The notes beneath the pieces are model-generated. The model had not been told where the DNA came from, searched no databases, and worked only from the letters and a program-made list of their open reading frames with translations. A DNA stretch of 64,000 nucleotides from Streptomyces lydicus (GTDB lineage Bacteria; Actinomycetota; Actinomycetes; Streptomycetales; Streptomycetaceae): positions 6,634,001 through 6,698,000 of the forward strand of contig NZ_RDTE01000003.1 in assembly GCF_004125265.1 (NCBI RefSeq). Reading direction: 5' to 3'. Position 1 is the stretch's first letter. The number at the start of each line of letters is the position of its first letter. The position numbers and the translations under genes were made by a program. This document shows, one piece after another, positions 1-8,636 of the stretch.

Positions 1-789
1 AGCCGGCGCGGCCGGAGCCGGGGCGGCAGCGGCCGGAGCGGGAGCCGGGGCCGGCGCGGTGGCCGGTGCCGGGGTGGGCTCCGGAGCGGCGGCCGGGGCC
101 GGCGCGGCCGGAGCCGGGGCGGCGGCCGGAGCGGCACCTGCGGCACCGATGACGGCGAGCTTGGCGCCGACCTCGGCCGTCTCGTCCTCACCGACGACGA
201 TCTCCAGCAGGGTGCCGGACGCCGGGGCGGGGATCTCGGTGTCGACCTTGTCGGTCGAGACCTCCAGCAGCGGCTCGTCGGCCTGGACCTCCTCGCCGAC
301 CTCCTTCAGCCAGCGGGTGACGGTGCCCTCGGTGACGCTCTCGCCGAGCGCGGGGAGGAGAACTTCAGTGCCGGAGGCTCCAGCGGAGCCGGTGCTTGCA
401 CCGGGGGTGCCCTCGGCGCCGCCCGCGGGGGCAGCGGCGGGGGCGGGGGCCTCGGCGGCCGGAGCCGGCTCGGGCTGCGGCTCGGCCGCGGGGGCCTCGG
501 CGGCGGGCGCCTCGGCGGCGGCCGGGGCCGCCTCGGCCGCGGGCGCACCGCTGCCGTCGTCGATGAGGGCCAGCTCGGCGCCGACCTCCACGGTCTCGTC
601 CTCGGCCACCTTGATGGCGGACAGGACACCGGACGCCGGGGCGGGGATCTCGGTGTCGACCTTGTCGGTCGACACCTCGAGCAGCGGCTCGTCGGCCTCG
701 ACGCGCTCACCCTCGGCCTTGAGCCAGCGAGTGACGGTGCCCTCGGTGACGCTCTCGCCGAGCGCCGGCAGGGTTACGGAAACCGCCAT
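1..789 (-). CDS. sucB: Dihydrolipoamide acyltransferase E2 (N-terminal part, cut by window edge)
   Basis: E2 component of a 2-oxo acid dehydrogenase complex (2-oxoglutarate or pyruvate type), which carries acyl groups on lipoyl-lysine. The visible 263 residues hold two complete lipoyl domains, each starting [11 protein letters not shown] and carrying the lipoylation motif DKVDTE, with the lysines at about residues 43 and 181. Each is followed by a long Ala/Pro/Gly/Glu-rich swinging linker, and the window ends inside the second linker, so the E1/E3-binding and catalytic domains are missing. The ATG at 789 is the first in frame before the lipoyl fold. lpdA, encoding the E3 subunit, lies 56 bp upstream on the same strand, which fits one operon. 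The two lipoyl repeats are near-identical at DNA level. SucB versus AceF cannot be decided without the catalytic domain. Confidence 0.93.
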   Translation of the reverse strand, partial: MAVSVTLPALGESVTEGTVTRWLKAEGERVEADEPLLEVSTDKVDTEIPAPASGVLSAIKVAEDETVEVGAELALIDDGSGAPAAEAAPAAAEAPAAEAPAAEPQPEPAPAAEAPAPAAAPAGGAEGTPGASTGSAGASGTEVLLPALGESVTEGTVTRWLKEVGEEVQADEPLLEVSTDKVDTEIPAPASGTLLEIVVGEDETAEVGAKLAVIGAAGAAPAAAPAPAAPAPAAAPEPTPAPATAPAPAPAPAAAAPAPAAPA

Positions 790-845
790 GGTTTCAGTTG
801 CTCCTTACAAGTGTGGTGCGGATGTGGTCGCGCCCGGGACTGGGG

Positions 846-2234
846 TCAGTCGTGGGAGTGGAGAGGCTTGCCGGCCAGGGCCAGGTGGGCCTCGCCGAGG
901 GCCTCGTTCTGCGTCGGGTGCGCGTGGATGAGCTGCGCAACCTCGGCCGGCAGGGCCTCCCAGTTGTAGACCAGCTGGGCCTCACCGACCTGCTCGCCCA
1001 TACGGTCACCGACCATGTGGACGCCGACCACGGCACCGTCCTTGACCTGGACGAGCTTGATCTCGCCCGTGGTCTTCAGGATCTTGCTCTTGCCGTTGCC
1101 CGCGAGGTTGTACTTGAGAGCGACGACCTTGTCGGCGCCGTACAGCTCCTTGGCCTTGGCCTCGGTGATGCCCACCGAAGCGACCTCGGGGTGGCAGTAC
1201 GTGACGCGCGGCACGCCGTCGTAGTCGATCGGCACGGTCTTCTGACCGGCCAGCCGCTCCGCCACCAGCATGCCCTCGGCGAAGCCGACGTGGGCGAGCT
1301 GGAGGGTGGGAACGAGGTCACCGACGGCCGAGATGGTCGGCACGTTGGTCTGCATGTACTCGTCGACGAGGACGTAGCCGCGGTCCATCGCGACGCCCTG
1401 CTCCTCGTAGCCCAGGCCCGCCGAGACCGGCCCGCGGCCGATCGCGACCAGCAGCACCTCGGCCTCGAAGGTCTTGCCGTCGGCGAGGGTGACCTTCACG
1501 CCGTCGGCGGTGTACTCGGCCTTGTCGAAGAAGGTGCCGAGGTTGAACTTGATGCCGCGCTTGCGGAAGGCCCGCTCCAGCAGCTTGGAGCTGTTCTCGT
1601 CCTCGACCGGGACGAGGTGCTTGAGGCCCTCGACGATGGTCACGTCGGTGCCGAAGGACTTCCACGCGGAGGCGAACTCGACGCCGATGACGCCGCCGCC
1701 CAGCACGATCGCGGACTTCGGCACGCGGTCCAGCGTGAGCGCGTGGTCCGAGGAGATGATGCGGTTGCCGTCGATCTCCAGGCCCGGCAGCGACTTCGGC
1801 ACGGAGCCGGTCGCCAGCAGGACGTGGCGGCCCTGGACACGCTGGCCGTTCACATCGACGGAGGTCGGGGAGGACAGCCGGCCCTCGCCCTCGATGTAGG
1901 TCACCTTGCGAGAGGCGATCAGGCCCTGCAGGCCCTTGTACAGGCCCGAGATGACCTCGTCCTTGTACTTGTGGACCGCCTTGATGTCGATGCCCTCGAA
2001 GGTGGCCTTGACACCGAACTGCTCGCTCTCGCGAGCCTGGTCGGCGATCTCACCGGCGTGCAGCAGCGCCTTGGTGGGGATGCAGCCGTTGTGCAGGCAG
2101 GTACCGCCGACCTTGCCCTTCTCGATCAGGGCGACGTCCAGGCCCAGCTGCGCCCCGCGCAGGGCAGCGGCGTAACCACCGCTACCGCCTCCGAGGATCA
2201 CTAGGTCGAAAACGGTGCTGGCGTCGTTCGCCAC
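846..2234 (-). CDS. lpdA: Dihydrolipoyl dehydrogenase (E3)
   Basis: FAD-dependent pyridine nucleotide-disulfide oxidoreductase that reoxidises the dihydrolipoyl groups of the E2 encoded next to it. The 462-residue product has the usual family length. It shows the N-terminal FAD dinucleotide motif GGGSGG (about residues 15-20), the redox-active disulfide in GGTCLHNGCIPTK (Cys46 and Cys51), a second nucleotide-binding motif LGGGVIGVE near the middle, and the C-terminal His/Glu catalytic motif HAHPTQNEALGEA. I chose the GTG at 2234 because GGAGG lies a few bases upstream and the FAD fold starts a dozen residues later; a longer in-frame extension upstream has no family resemblance. It is probably cotranscribed with sucB. 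Confidence 0.95.
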   Translation of the reverse strand: MANDASTVFDLVILGGGSGGYAAALRGAQLGLDVALIEKGKVGGTCLHNGCIPTKALLHAGEIADQARESEQFGVKATFEGIDIKAVHKYKDEVISGLYKGLQGLIASRKVTYIEGEGRLSSPTSVDVNGQRVQGRHVLLATGSVPKSLPGLEIDGNRIISSDHALTLDRVPKSAIVLGGGVIGVEFASAWKSFGTDVTIVEGLKHLVPVEDENSSKLLERAFRKRGIKFNLGTFFDKAEYTADGVKVTLADGKTFEAEVLLVAIGRGPVSAGLGYEEQGVAMDRGYVLVDEYMQTNVPTISAVGDLVPTLQLAHVGFAEGMLVAERLAGQKTVPIDYDGVPRVTYCHPEVASVGITEAKAKELYGADKVVALKYNLAGNGKSKILKTTGEIKLVQVKDGAVVGVHMVGDRMGEQVGEAQLVYNWEALPAEVAQLIHAHPTQNEALGEAHLALAGKPLHSHD

Positions 2235-2485
2235 GTCACGTCCTCCATGCATGGGTACGCCGGAGCCGGTCTCCGATGACCGGGCGGCGGCTGTGGTTCG
2301 GCCGCTTTTACTTCGGCCCTGGGTAAGGGGGGCCCTGTCCTGCCGAGAACCCATCTTCGCACTTGTTCCACGAAGCCGGGACGGCGGGCCGGTCTCAGGG
2401 CGGATGATCAGCCGCCCCGTAAGGGTTACCGGCGCGTACTGGCGTACGGATTTCGTTGAGGGCGAACACGGGACGCGGACGCGCC
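2235..2485. other. Intergenic region upstream of lpdA
   Basis: About 250 bp between the lpdA start and the hairpin behind pepA. It should hold the promoter for the lpdA-sucB unit, but I see no clear -35/-10 pair and no coding signal beyond in-frame extensions caused by high G+C. Confidence 0.4.
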
Positions 2486-2516
2486 TACGGCCCCGGGCAC
2501 TATGCCCGGGGCCGTA
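2486..2516 (-). terminator. Hairpin terminator downstream of pepA
   Basis: A perfect 14-bp inverted repeat (2486-2499 with 2503-2516) around a 3-nt loop, lying 42 bp past the pepA stop. No U-tract follows, as is common in Streptomyces. Confidence 0.75.
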
Positions 2517-2558
2517 CGGAAATGACGGACAACAGGGAGGAAGCTCCCCGGCCGGCCG

Positions 2559-4097
2559 TCAGCCCAGGTCGCCCGCGGCGGTGCGCTCCGCCAGCCGCAC
2601 CAGGGTGCGCACCGCGGATCCCGTGCCGCCCTTGGGGGTGTAGCCCCACGGCGCGCCTTCGTGGAACGCCGGGCCCGCGATGTCCAGGTGGGCCCAGGTG
2701 ATGCCCTCGCCGATGAACTCCTTCAGGAAGAGCCCGGCGACCAGGCCGCCGCCCATCCGCTCACCCATGTTGGCGATGTCGGCAACCGGGGAGTCCATGC
2801 CCTTGCGCAGCTCGGACGGCATCGGCATGGGCCAGGACTGCTCGCCGACCTCCTCCGCGATCTCGTGGATCGAGGTGCGGAACGCGTCGTCGTTGGCCAT
2901 GATCCCGAAGGTGCGGTTGCCGAGCGCCAGCACCATCGCGCCGGTCAGGGTGGCGACGTCCACGATCGCGTCCGGGGTCTCCTCCGAGGCGCGGGTCAGC
3001 GCGTCGGCCAGCACCAGACGGCCCTCGGCGTCGGTGTTCAGCACCTCGACGGTCTTGCCGCTGTACATGGTCAGCACGTCACCGGGACGGGTGGCGGAGC
3101 CGGACGGCATGTTCTCGGCGAGCGCCAGCCAGCCGGTGACGTTCACCTGCAGGCCGAGGCGGGCGGCGGCCACGACCGCGGCGAACACGGCGGCCGCACC
3201 GCTCATGTCGCACTTCATGGTCTCGTTGTGGCCGGCCGGCTTGAGCGAGATGCCGCCCGAGTCGTAGGTGATGCCCTTGCCGACCAGGGCCAGGGTCTTG
3301 TCCGCCTTGGGGTGGGTGTACGCGATCCGCACCAGCCGCGGCGGGGTCTCCGCGCCCTGGCCGACGCCCATCAGGCCGCCGTAGCCGCCCTTCTTGAGCG
3401 CCTTCTCGTCCAGTACCTCGACCTTGAGGCCGAACTCCTTGGCCGCGGCCTGCGCCTCGGCCGCGAAGGTCTTCGGGTCGAGGGCGTTGGGGGGCATGTT
3501 GATCAGGTCGCGGGCGCGGTTGATCTCCGCGGTCAGCGCCTGGGCGCGCTCGGCGGCGGCCTTGAACTCCTTGTCACGCGGCTTGCCGCCCAGGAGCGCG
3601 ACCTCCGCGAGCGGCGCCGACTTGGCGTCGTTCTTCTTGCCGCCCTTGGCGCCGTTGCCGTTGCTGCGGTAGGCGGTGAAGGAGTACGCGCCGAGCAGCG
3701 CGCCCTCGCTCACCGCGGCGGCCGCCTCGGCGTCCTCGACCGGCAGCGCGAAGGCGGCCTTCTTGGTGCCGGTCAGGGCGCGGGCGGCGCTGCCCGCGGC
3801 GCGCCGCAGTGCCTCGGTGTCGTAGGCCTCGTCCTTGCCCGGCGCCTCGCCGAGGCCGGCCGCCAGCACGACCGGGGCCTTGAGACCGTCGGCGGCGGGC
3901 AGCTTGGTCACCTCGCCCTCGGCACCACTTGCGCCGAGGGTCTCCAGCACAGCGGCGAGCTTGCCGCCGAAGGCCTTGTCCACGGCCTCGGCGCCGGGGG
4001 CGACAACGACGCCCTTGGCGCCCTTGGCCACGCCGACGACGACGGCATCCGCGCGCACCGTTGCGGCGGAAGAAGTACTGAGGGTCAGTGCAGTCAC
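2559..4097 (-). CDS. pepA: Leucyl aminopeptidase (M17)
   Basis: Cytosolic M17 metallo-aminopeptidase that removes N-terminal residues, Leu preferred, using two metal ions. The 512-residue product has the family's two-domain layout: a variable N-terminal domain, then the catalytic domain with GKGITYDSGG near residue 270 (active-site Lys and first metal ligands) and the signature NTDAEGRL near residue 350 (metal ligands and catalytic Arg). The chosen GTG at 4097 begins the conserved VTALTL segment with an AGGA about 10 nt upstream. A reading frame continuing further upstream runs antisense-like through cobS and is not used. It is monocistronic: cobS lies 209 bp upstream and a strong hairpin follows. 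Confidence 0.94.
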   Translation of the reverse strand: MTALTLSTSSAATVRADAVVVGVAKGAKGVVVAPGAEAVDKAFGGKLAAVLETLGASGAEGEVTKLPAADGLKAPVVLAAGLGEAPGKDEAYDTEALRRAAGSAARALTGTKKAAFALPVEDAEAAAAVSEGALLGAYSFTAYRSNGNGAKGGKKNDAKSAPLAEVALLGGKPRDKEFKAAAERAQALTAEINRARDLINMPPNALDPKTFAAEAQAAAKEFGLKVEVLDEKALKKGGYGGLMGVGQGAETPPRLVRIAYTHPKADKTLALVGKGITYDSGGISLKPAGHNETMKCDMSGAAAVFAAVVAAARLGLQVNVTGWLALAENMPSGSATRPGDVLTMYSGKTVEVLNTDAEGRLVLADALTRASEETPDAIVDVATLTGAMVLALGNRTFGIMANDDAFRTSIHEIAEEVGEQSWPMPMPSELRKGMDSPVADIANMGERMGGGLVAGLFLKEFIGEGITWAHLDIAGPAFHEGAPWGYTPKGGTGSAVRTLVRLAERTAAGDLG

Positions 4098-4306
4098 GGT
4101 GATGAAGGTCCTGTTCCGTCCGGGGAATCCGTCTGCGCGCAGCGCGCTGCTGCGGCCGAGCCTACGCTCGGCGGCGCCACAAGGCCCGTCCAATACCACA
4201 CCGGCACATAACGGGGCCGGGGGAGTTGCCGGTATGCGGGGTGAACTGCCCTTGTTTGTCGCGGAGTCGGGGGAATCGGGAGGCGCTCCCTGGCGGGGGC
4301 CGCGCG

Positions 4307-5101
4307 CTACCCGAGAGCCAGCGCCACCACTGCCGTGAGCCCCGCGCTCTCCGCGAGCGCCCCGAACACATCGCCGGTCACCCCGCCCAGCCGCCGCCGG
4401 CAGTGCCGCAGCAGCAACTCGCCCAGCCCGAGGCCGAGCAGCGCCGCGAGCCCGGAGTGCAGGGCGCCGTACGCACCGAACGCGGCGCCGGCCGCCGCGC
4501 ATCCGGCCACCACCGCCCCCGTGCACAGCAGCGCCGCCCGCACCGGGACGGTGCCCGCGACCGCCGCGCCGAGCCCTTCCGGACGGGCGGCCGGCACCCC
4601 CGTACGGGAGGCGAGGGTCAGCGCACAGCGTGCGGTGACCCCACCGACGACTGCCGCGACGGCGCCGGGTGCCCAGCCGTCCGCGTACAGCGCGTCCAGC
4701 GAGGCCACCTGGGACAGCAGGGCGAACAGCAGCGTGATGACCCCGAACGGGCCGATATCGGACTGCTTCATGATGTGCAGTGCCTCGTCGGCGGGTTTGC
4801 CGCTGCCCAGCCCGTCGGCGGTGTCGGCGAGTCCGTCCAGGTGCAGCCCGCGGGTGAGCACGGCGGGCACCACGGTGGTGGCGACCGCGGCGAGCAGCGG
4901 ACCGCCGCCGAGCAGCAGCAGCGCCGCGCCGAGCGCGGCCGCGCACAGCCCGGCCACCAGTCCGGCCAGTGGCGCGCAGAGCATGCCGCCGCGTGCCGCC
5001 TCCCGGTCCCAGCGGGTGACGCGTACCGGCAGCACGGTCAGCGTGCCGAAGGCGAAGCGCAGGGCGTCGAGGGGGGCCGGGGGAGCGGGGGTGTCGGTCA
5101 C
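4307..5101 (-). CDS. cobS: Adenosylcobinamide-GDP ribazoletransferase (cobalamin synthase)
   Basis: Integral membrane enzyme that joins adenosylcobinamide-GDP with alpha-ribazole (phosphate) in the last stage of adenosylcobalamin assembly. The 264-residue length is normal. The signature HLDGLADTADGLGSGK lies at about residues 85-100, the Asp-rich metal/substrate motif of the family, followed by MKQSDIGPFG, also typical. Most of the rest is hydrophobic Ala/Leu/Val helices. The start ATG at 5101 gives MTDTPAPPAPLDALRFAFG, the usual N-terminal pattern. cobT and the cobU-like gene follow several kilobases upstream on the same strand, interrupted by membrane genes. Confidence 0.93.
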   Translation of the reverse strand: MTDTPAPPAPLDALRFAFGTLTVLPVRVTRWDREAARGGMLCAPLAGLVAGLCAAALGAALLLLGGGPLLAAVATTVVPAVLTRGLHLDGLADTADGLGSGKPADEALHIMKQSDIGPFGVITLLFALLSQVASLDALYADGWAPGAVAAVVGGVTARCALTLASRTGVPAARPEGLGAAVAGTVPVRAALLCTGAVVAGCAAAGAAFGAYGALHSGLAALLGLGLGELLLRHCRRRLGGVTGDVFGALAESAGLTAVVALALG

Positions 5102-5216
5102 CGCGGCAGGCTATCCGGGCGCCCGCCGCGTTCGGCCGCCGGTCCGGACCGTCACCCGTCAAACCGGGCCGCAGGGTGGTGAAGTGTCCCTACCCGACAA
5201 ATGGGGAGCGTGTGGG

Positions 5217-5954
5217 ATGGGCCACTGGTGGTACCGCAATATCGTCGAGCCGGGGAAGCTGCCGCTGCTGCTCGCCCTCGCCTCCTTCGTGCTGACCTTC
5301 CTCGTGACCCGGGTCGTCACCCGGCTCATCCGCGCGGGGAAGGGGCCGTTCCGCAACCTCACCCCCGGCGGTGTGCACGTCCATCACGTGGTGCCCGGCG
5401 TGATCCTTATGGTCCTCGGCGGGTTCATCGCCCTCGCGGGCGGCCGGCGCGGCTTCCGCTCCGGGGTCGCCGCGGTGCTCTTCGGTATCGGCGTGGGCCT
5501 CGTCCTCGACGAGTTCGCGCTGATCCTCCATCTCGACGACGTGTACTGGAGTGAGGAGGGGACCAAGAGCGTCGAGATCGTCATCCTCACCGTCGCCCTG
5601 GTGGCCCTGATCCTCGCCGGCTTCCTGCCGTTCGGCGTCAACGAGATCGGCCCGGCGGAGAGCACCGACCGCTTCACGGTCGTGCGGACCGTGGCCGTCA
5701 ACTTCCTCTTCGCGCTCGTCGCGCTCACCAAGGGCAAGGGCCGGATCGCGGTCATCGGGGTCTTCGTGCCGTTCGTCGCGCTCTTCGGCGCGATCCGGCT
5801 GGCCCGCCCCAACTCGCCCTGGGCCAGGCGCTTCTACCGCCGCCGCCCGAAGGCGCGGGCCCGTGCCCGGGTCCGCGCCTACCGTCACGACCGCCGCTGG
5901 TCGGCCCTGCGCCGCAAGGTCGAGCACATCATCGGGGGTGCTCCCAGCCGCTGA
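5217..5954 (+). CDS. Multi-pass integral membrane protein, function unknown
   Basis: A 245-residue membrane protein I recognise only as a conserved actinobacterial integral membrane protein. It starts MGHWWYRN, has about six hydrophobic segments, a loop LTPGGVHVHHVVPGV with three His between the first two segments, an acidic stretch (HLDDVYWSEE) and a strongly basic C-terminal tail rich in RRRPKARARARVR. I chose ATG 5217 because GGGGAG lies 9 nt upstream; a frame extending to 4335 is the antisense shadow of cobS. The 3' end overlaps the convergent gene at 5929 by 26 bp. The His-rich loop might bind metal, but no family function is known to me. Confidence 0.8.
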   Translation: MGHWWYRNIVEPGKLPLLLALASFVLTFLVTRVVTRLIRAGKGPFRNLTPGGVHVHHVVPGVILMVLGGFIALAGGRRGFRSGVAAVLFGIGVGLVLDEFALILHLDDVYWSEEGTKSVEIVILTVALVALILAGFLPFGVNEIGPAESTDRFTVVRTVAVNFLFALVALTKGKGRIAVIGVFVPFVALFGAIRLARPNSPWARRFYRRRPKARARARVRAYRHDRRWSALRRKVEHIIGGAPSR

Positions 5955-6729
5955 CCCGCGGTACGTCCACCGGCGCGCGCAGCCGCCCCAGCTCCCACAG
6001 CGCGCACACTACGAGCACCGCCAGCACCGCCGCGACATGCTCCTTGCCCGCCAGGTTGTTCTTGATGGACACCACCTCGACGACCATCGCCACGGCGACC
6101 GCGGCACAGGTGAACCACGCGCGGTAGCGCCAGCACACGAACACCGCCAGCCCCACCACGGCCGCCGACGGCCCGGTGTCGACGACGTACTTGTCCGAGT
6201 CGGGCAGCCCGAGCGGGCTCACCGGGCCGATCCAGATGCCGATCCGCGCGTACATCGTCCCGGCGAGCGTGGCGACATAGGCGATCAGCAGGGTCTGCCG
6301 CCGGCCCACACAGATCTCCGCGATCCCGAAGACCACCAGGATCTGCACCAGCGCCCCCCACACCGGAAGGTCCAGTGCCGGGACGAACAGCGACAGGGGG
6401 GTGCGCAGCAACGCCAGCCACAGGTGCTCCCAGGCCTGTACGGAGCCGGTGTTCTGGACCGCCTGATAGCCCCAGGCCTGGTTCTGCACGAAGTGGAGGA
6501 CCAGGGTCAGGCACACCGCGGTGAGCGTCAGCGGAATGGCCCGCAGCTTCGCCGTGACCAGCGAGGACCGTACCGTCCGCAGGAGCGGGCCCCACTCGCG
6601 CAGCGCGGCGCGGACCGGGGCGGACAGCTCCCGCCGCCCCGGAGCGGGGCCGTCCCGCCGCCCGGGCACCGGCCCCTGCCGCCGCCCCGGCACCGGCCCT
6701 TCCTGCGGCCCCGCACCGGCCGCGCTCAT
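5929..6729 (-). CDS. Rhomboid-like multi-pass membrane protein
   Basis: A 266-residue membrane protein with a cytoplasmic, Pro/Gly/Arg-rich repeated N-terminus (PVPGRR repeats, residues 10-35) followed by about six hydrophobic helices. The order of helices and the segment DTGPSAAVVG resemble rhomboid-like proteins, but the canonical GxSG serine and partner histidine are not present, so peptidase activity is doubtful. The start ATG at 6729 overlaps the stop of the upstream MprF-like gene by 4 bp (ATGA), implying translational coupling. The natural inference is a partner protein or accessory subunit of that membrane enzyme. Confidence 0.75.
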   Translation of the reverse strand: MSAAGAGPQEGPVPGRRQGPVPGRRDGPAPGRRELSAPVRAALREWGPLLRTVRSSLVTAKLRAIPLTLTAVCLTLVLHFVQNQAWGYQAVQNTGSVQAWEHLWLALLRTPLSLFVPALDLPVWGALVQILVVFGIAEICVGRRQTLLIAYVATLAGTMYARIGIWIGPVSPLGLPDSDKYVVDTGPSAAVVGLAVFVCWRYRAWFTCAAVAVAMVVEVVSIKNNLAGKEHVAAVLAVLVVCALWELGRLRAPVDVPRVSGWEHPR

Positions 6730-8492
6730 CGCGCGTGTTCCAGGTGCGTGCGGTTCAGCCACTTGGGCAGGCCGGGTGCTTCCAGAAAGCCTTCCGCGCG
6801 GCCGGCGGCGATTCCGATCCGCAGCAGATCGGTGCTCTTTTCGAAGAGCATGTACCGCGGCTCCCAGATCGGCCGGTATTTCGCATTGGCGCGATAGAGC
6901 GATTCGATCTGCCACCACCGGGAGAAGAAGCTGAGCAGCGAGCGCCACAGGCGCAGCACCGGGCCCGCGCCGAGTCGCGATCCACGTTCGAAGACGGAAC
7001 GGAACATCGCGAAGTTCAGCGAGAGTTGGGTGACCTCCACCTCTTTCGCCCGCTGGATCAACTCCAGCACCATGAACTCCATCAGACCGTTCTCGGAGTT
7101 CCGGTCCCGCCGCATCAGATCCAGCGAAAGGCCTTTTTCGCCCCAGGGCACAAAGCTGAGCAGCGCCCGCAGCTCGCCCGCTTCCTCCCCCGCGCCGCCG
7201 TCGCGGCATTCGAGCATCACACAGCGCCCGTCGCCCGGGTCGCCGAGCCGGCCCAGCGCCATCGAGAAACCGCGCTCGGTCTCCCCGTCGCGCCAGTCGT
7301 CGGCCAGCCGCAGCAGCTCGGCCATCTCCGCTGCCGGGATGTCCTCGTGACGCCGGATACGGACGGTGTAGCCGGCCCGCTCGACGCGGTGGTAGGCCTG
7401 CCGTACGGTCCGCATCGCGCGGCCGCCGAGGGTGAACTCCGCGGTGTCCACGATCGCTTCGTCGCCCAGCTCCAGCGCGTCCAGACCGTGCCGGGCGTAG
7501 ATCGTGCCGCCCTCCTCGCTCGCGCCCATCACCGCGGGCGCCCAGCCGTGCTCCCGCGCCTCGGCCAGCCACACCTCGATCGCCCCCGGCCAGGCCTCGG
7601 GATCCCCCAGCGGATCGCCGGAGGCCAGCGACACCCCGCCCACCACGCGGTAGGTGACCGCCGCCTTGCCGCTGGGGGAGAACAGCACGCTCTTGTCGCG
7701 GCGCAGCGCGAAGTAGCCCAGCGAGTCACGGTCGCCGTGCCGCGCCAGCAGCGCGCGCAGCCGCTCCTCGTCGTCCGCGCCGATCGCCTCGGTGCTGCGG
7801 ACGGACCGGAACGCCGCCCACAGGACCGCGACCAGCAGCAGCGTGCTGAGCACATTGATCGTGACGTTGACCCAGTTCGGGGTGGCGATCTCCGGGAAGG
7901 CGCGGTCGTCGGCGGCCAGCGACACCAGCCGCATCAGGCCGTAGCGCCAGCGCTGCACGAACGTCGAGGCGCCGTCCCCCGCGGCGTTGGTGACGGTCAC
8001 CAGCAGTGCGGCCAGCAGCGAGGCGATCAGCAGACCGCCGGCCGCGACCGTCGCCGCCAGTTTCGGGTTCGCGCGGTCGCCTTTGGCGGAGAACTCGCGG
8101 CGCCCCACCACCAGCGCCGCGGCGAACAGCACGGTCACTCCCAGGGACACCCAGTTCTGCGCATGCCCGCGGAACTCCGGGGCCGCGACCATCCCGTATC
8201 CGAAGAGCAGCGCCAGAAGTCCGGACAGCACCAGATTCAAAATCCAGGCCGCCCGCTTGCCCCGCCGCAGGGTCACCGACAAGAAGAGCGAGAAGGCACC
8301 GGAGGCGAACCCCGCCGTCAGCAGATACGGAGTAAAGAATTCCGCGATGTTGTGCCGGCGGATGTCATTGCCGAACGACACCCATACCGCGCTCAGCAGA
8401 TTGATGAAGGTGACCGTGCGCAGATACCAGATGCCGAATGCGGCACCACGCTGTGACCACGTGCCGCGAGGGCGGTCTTCGTCCGGACTCAA
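6726..8492 (-). CDS. MprF-like phosphatidylglycerol lysyltransferase-domain (DUF2156) membrane protein
   Basis: 588 residues: an N-terminal half with about six transmembrane helices and a C-terminal cytosolic DUF2156 domain (about residues 270-560), the fold used by MprF and related enzymes to move an aminoacyl group from charged tRNA onto phosphatidylglycerol. Recognisable segments are FALRRDKSVLFSPSGKAA, GDPLGDPEAW and SLDLMRRDRNSENGLMEF. There is no lysyl-tRNA synthetase domain, unlike actinobacterial LysX. Substrate (Lys, Ala or other) cannot be read from the sequence. The start ATG at 8492 directly precedes a polar 20-residue N-terminus. It is coupled by ATGA overlap to the downstream rhomboid-like gene. 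It lies inside a cobalamin gene neighbourhood with no obvious link. Confidence 0.88.
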   Translation of the reverse strand: MSPDEDRPRGTWSQRGAAFGIWYLRTVTFINLLSAVWVSFGNDIRRHNIAEFFTPYLLTAGFASGAFSLFLSVTLRRGKRAAWILNLVLSGLLALLFGYGMVAAPEFRGHAQNWVSLGVTVLFAAALVVGRREFSAKGDRANPKLAATVAAGGLLIASLLAALLVTVTNAAGDGASTFVQRWRYGLMRLVSLAADDRAFPEIATPNWVNVTINVLSTLLLVAVLWAAFRSVRSTEAIGADDEERLRALLARHGDRDSLGYFALRRDKSVLFSPSGKAAVTYRVVGGVSLASGDPLGDPEAWPGAIEVWLAEAREHGWAPAVMGASEEGGTIYARHGLDALELGDEAIVDTAEFTLGGRAMRTVRQAYHRVERAGYTVRIRRHEDIPAAEMAELLRLADDWRDGETERGFSMALGRLGDPGDGRCVMLECRDGGAGEEAGELRALLSFVPWGEKGLSLDLMRRDRNSENGLMEFMVLELIQRAKEVEVTQLSLNFAMFRSVFERGSRLGAGPVLRLWRSLLSFFSRWWQIESLYRANAKYRPIWEPRYMLFEKSTDLLRIGIAAGRAEGFLEAPGLPKWLNRTHLEHAR

Positions 8493-8568
8493 GCGATGTC
8501 TCCCATAAAACGTGTAAAGCGCGATCTTATGGGGAGCCGCCGGTGGTCCGGTACGGGCATCACGTGGT

Positions 8569-8589
8569 GAGCGCCCGGGCCGGGCGCTC
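8569..8589 (-). terminator. Hairpin downstream of cobT
   Basis: A 9-bp perfect stem (GAGCGCCCG with CGGGCGCTC) around a 3-nt loop, 48 bp behind the cobT stop and 77 bp before the MprF-like start. Probably a terminator; no U-tract. Confidence 0.55.
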
Positions 8590-8636
8590 GTCCGCTCGCT
8601 TCCTGCGGCGGCCGGCCGGGGTGGGCCGGCGCCGGG

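Noticed and set aside
1-789. Near-identical sequence blocks at about 150-330 and 550-790 as a mobile repeat
   Set aside because: They are the two lipoyl domains of one E2 protein, not a mobile element.
798-2204. Open frame on the plus strand opposite lpdA
   Set aside because: Antisense shadow of a well-conserved gene in high-G+C DNA; no ribosome binding site and low-complexity His/Val/Asp-rich translation.
2559-5162. 867-codon frame suggesting a pepA-cobS-spanning fusion
   Set aside because: The upstream 350 codons are Arg/Gly-rich shadow of cobS in another frame; real pepA starts at 4097 with the conserved N-terminus.
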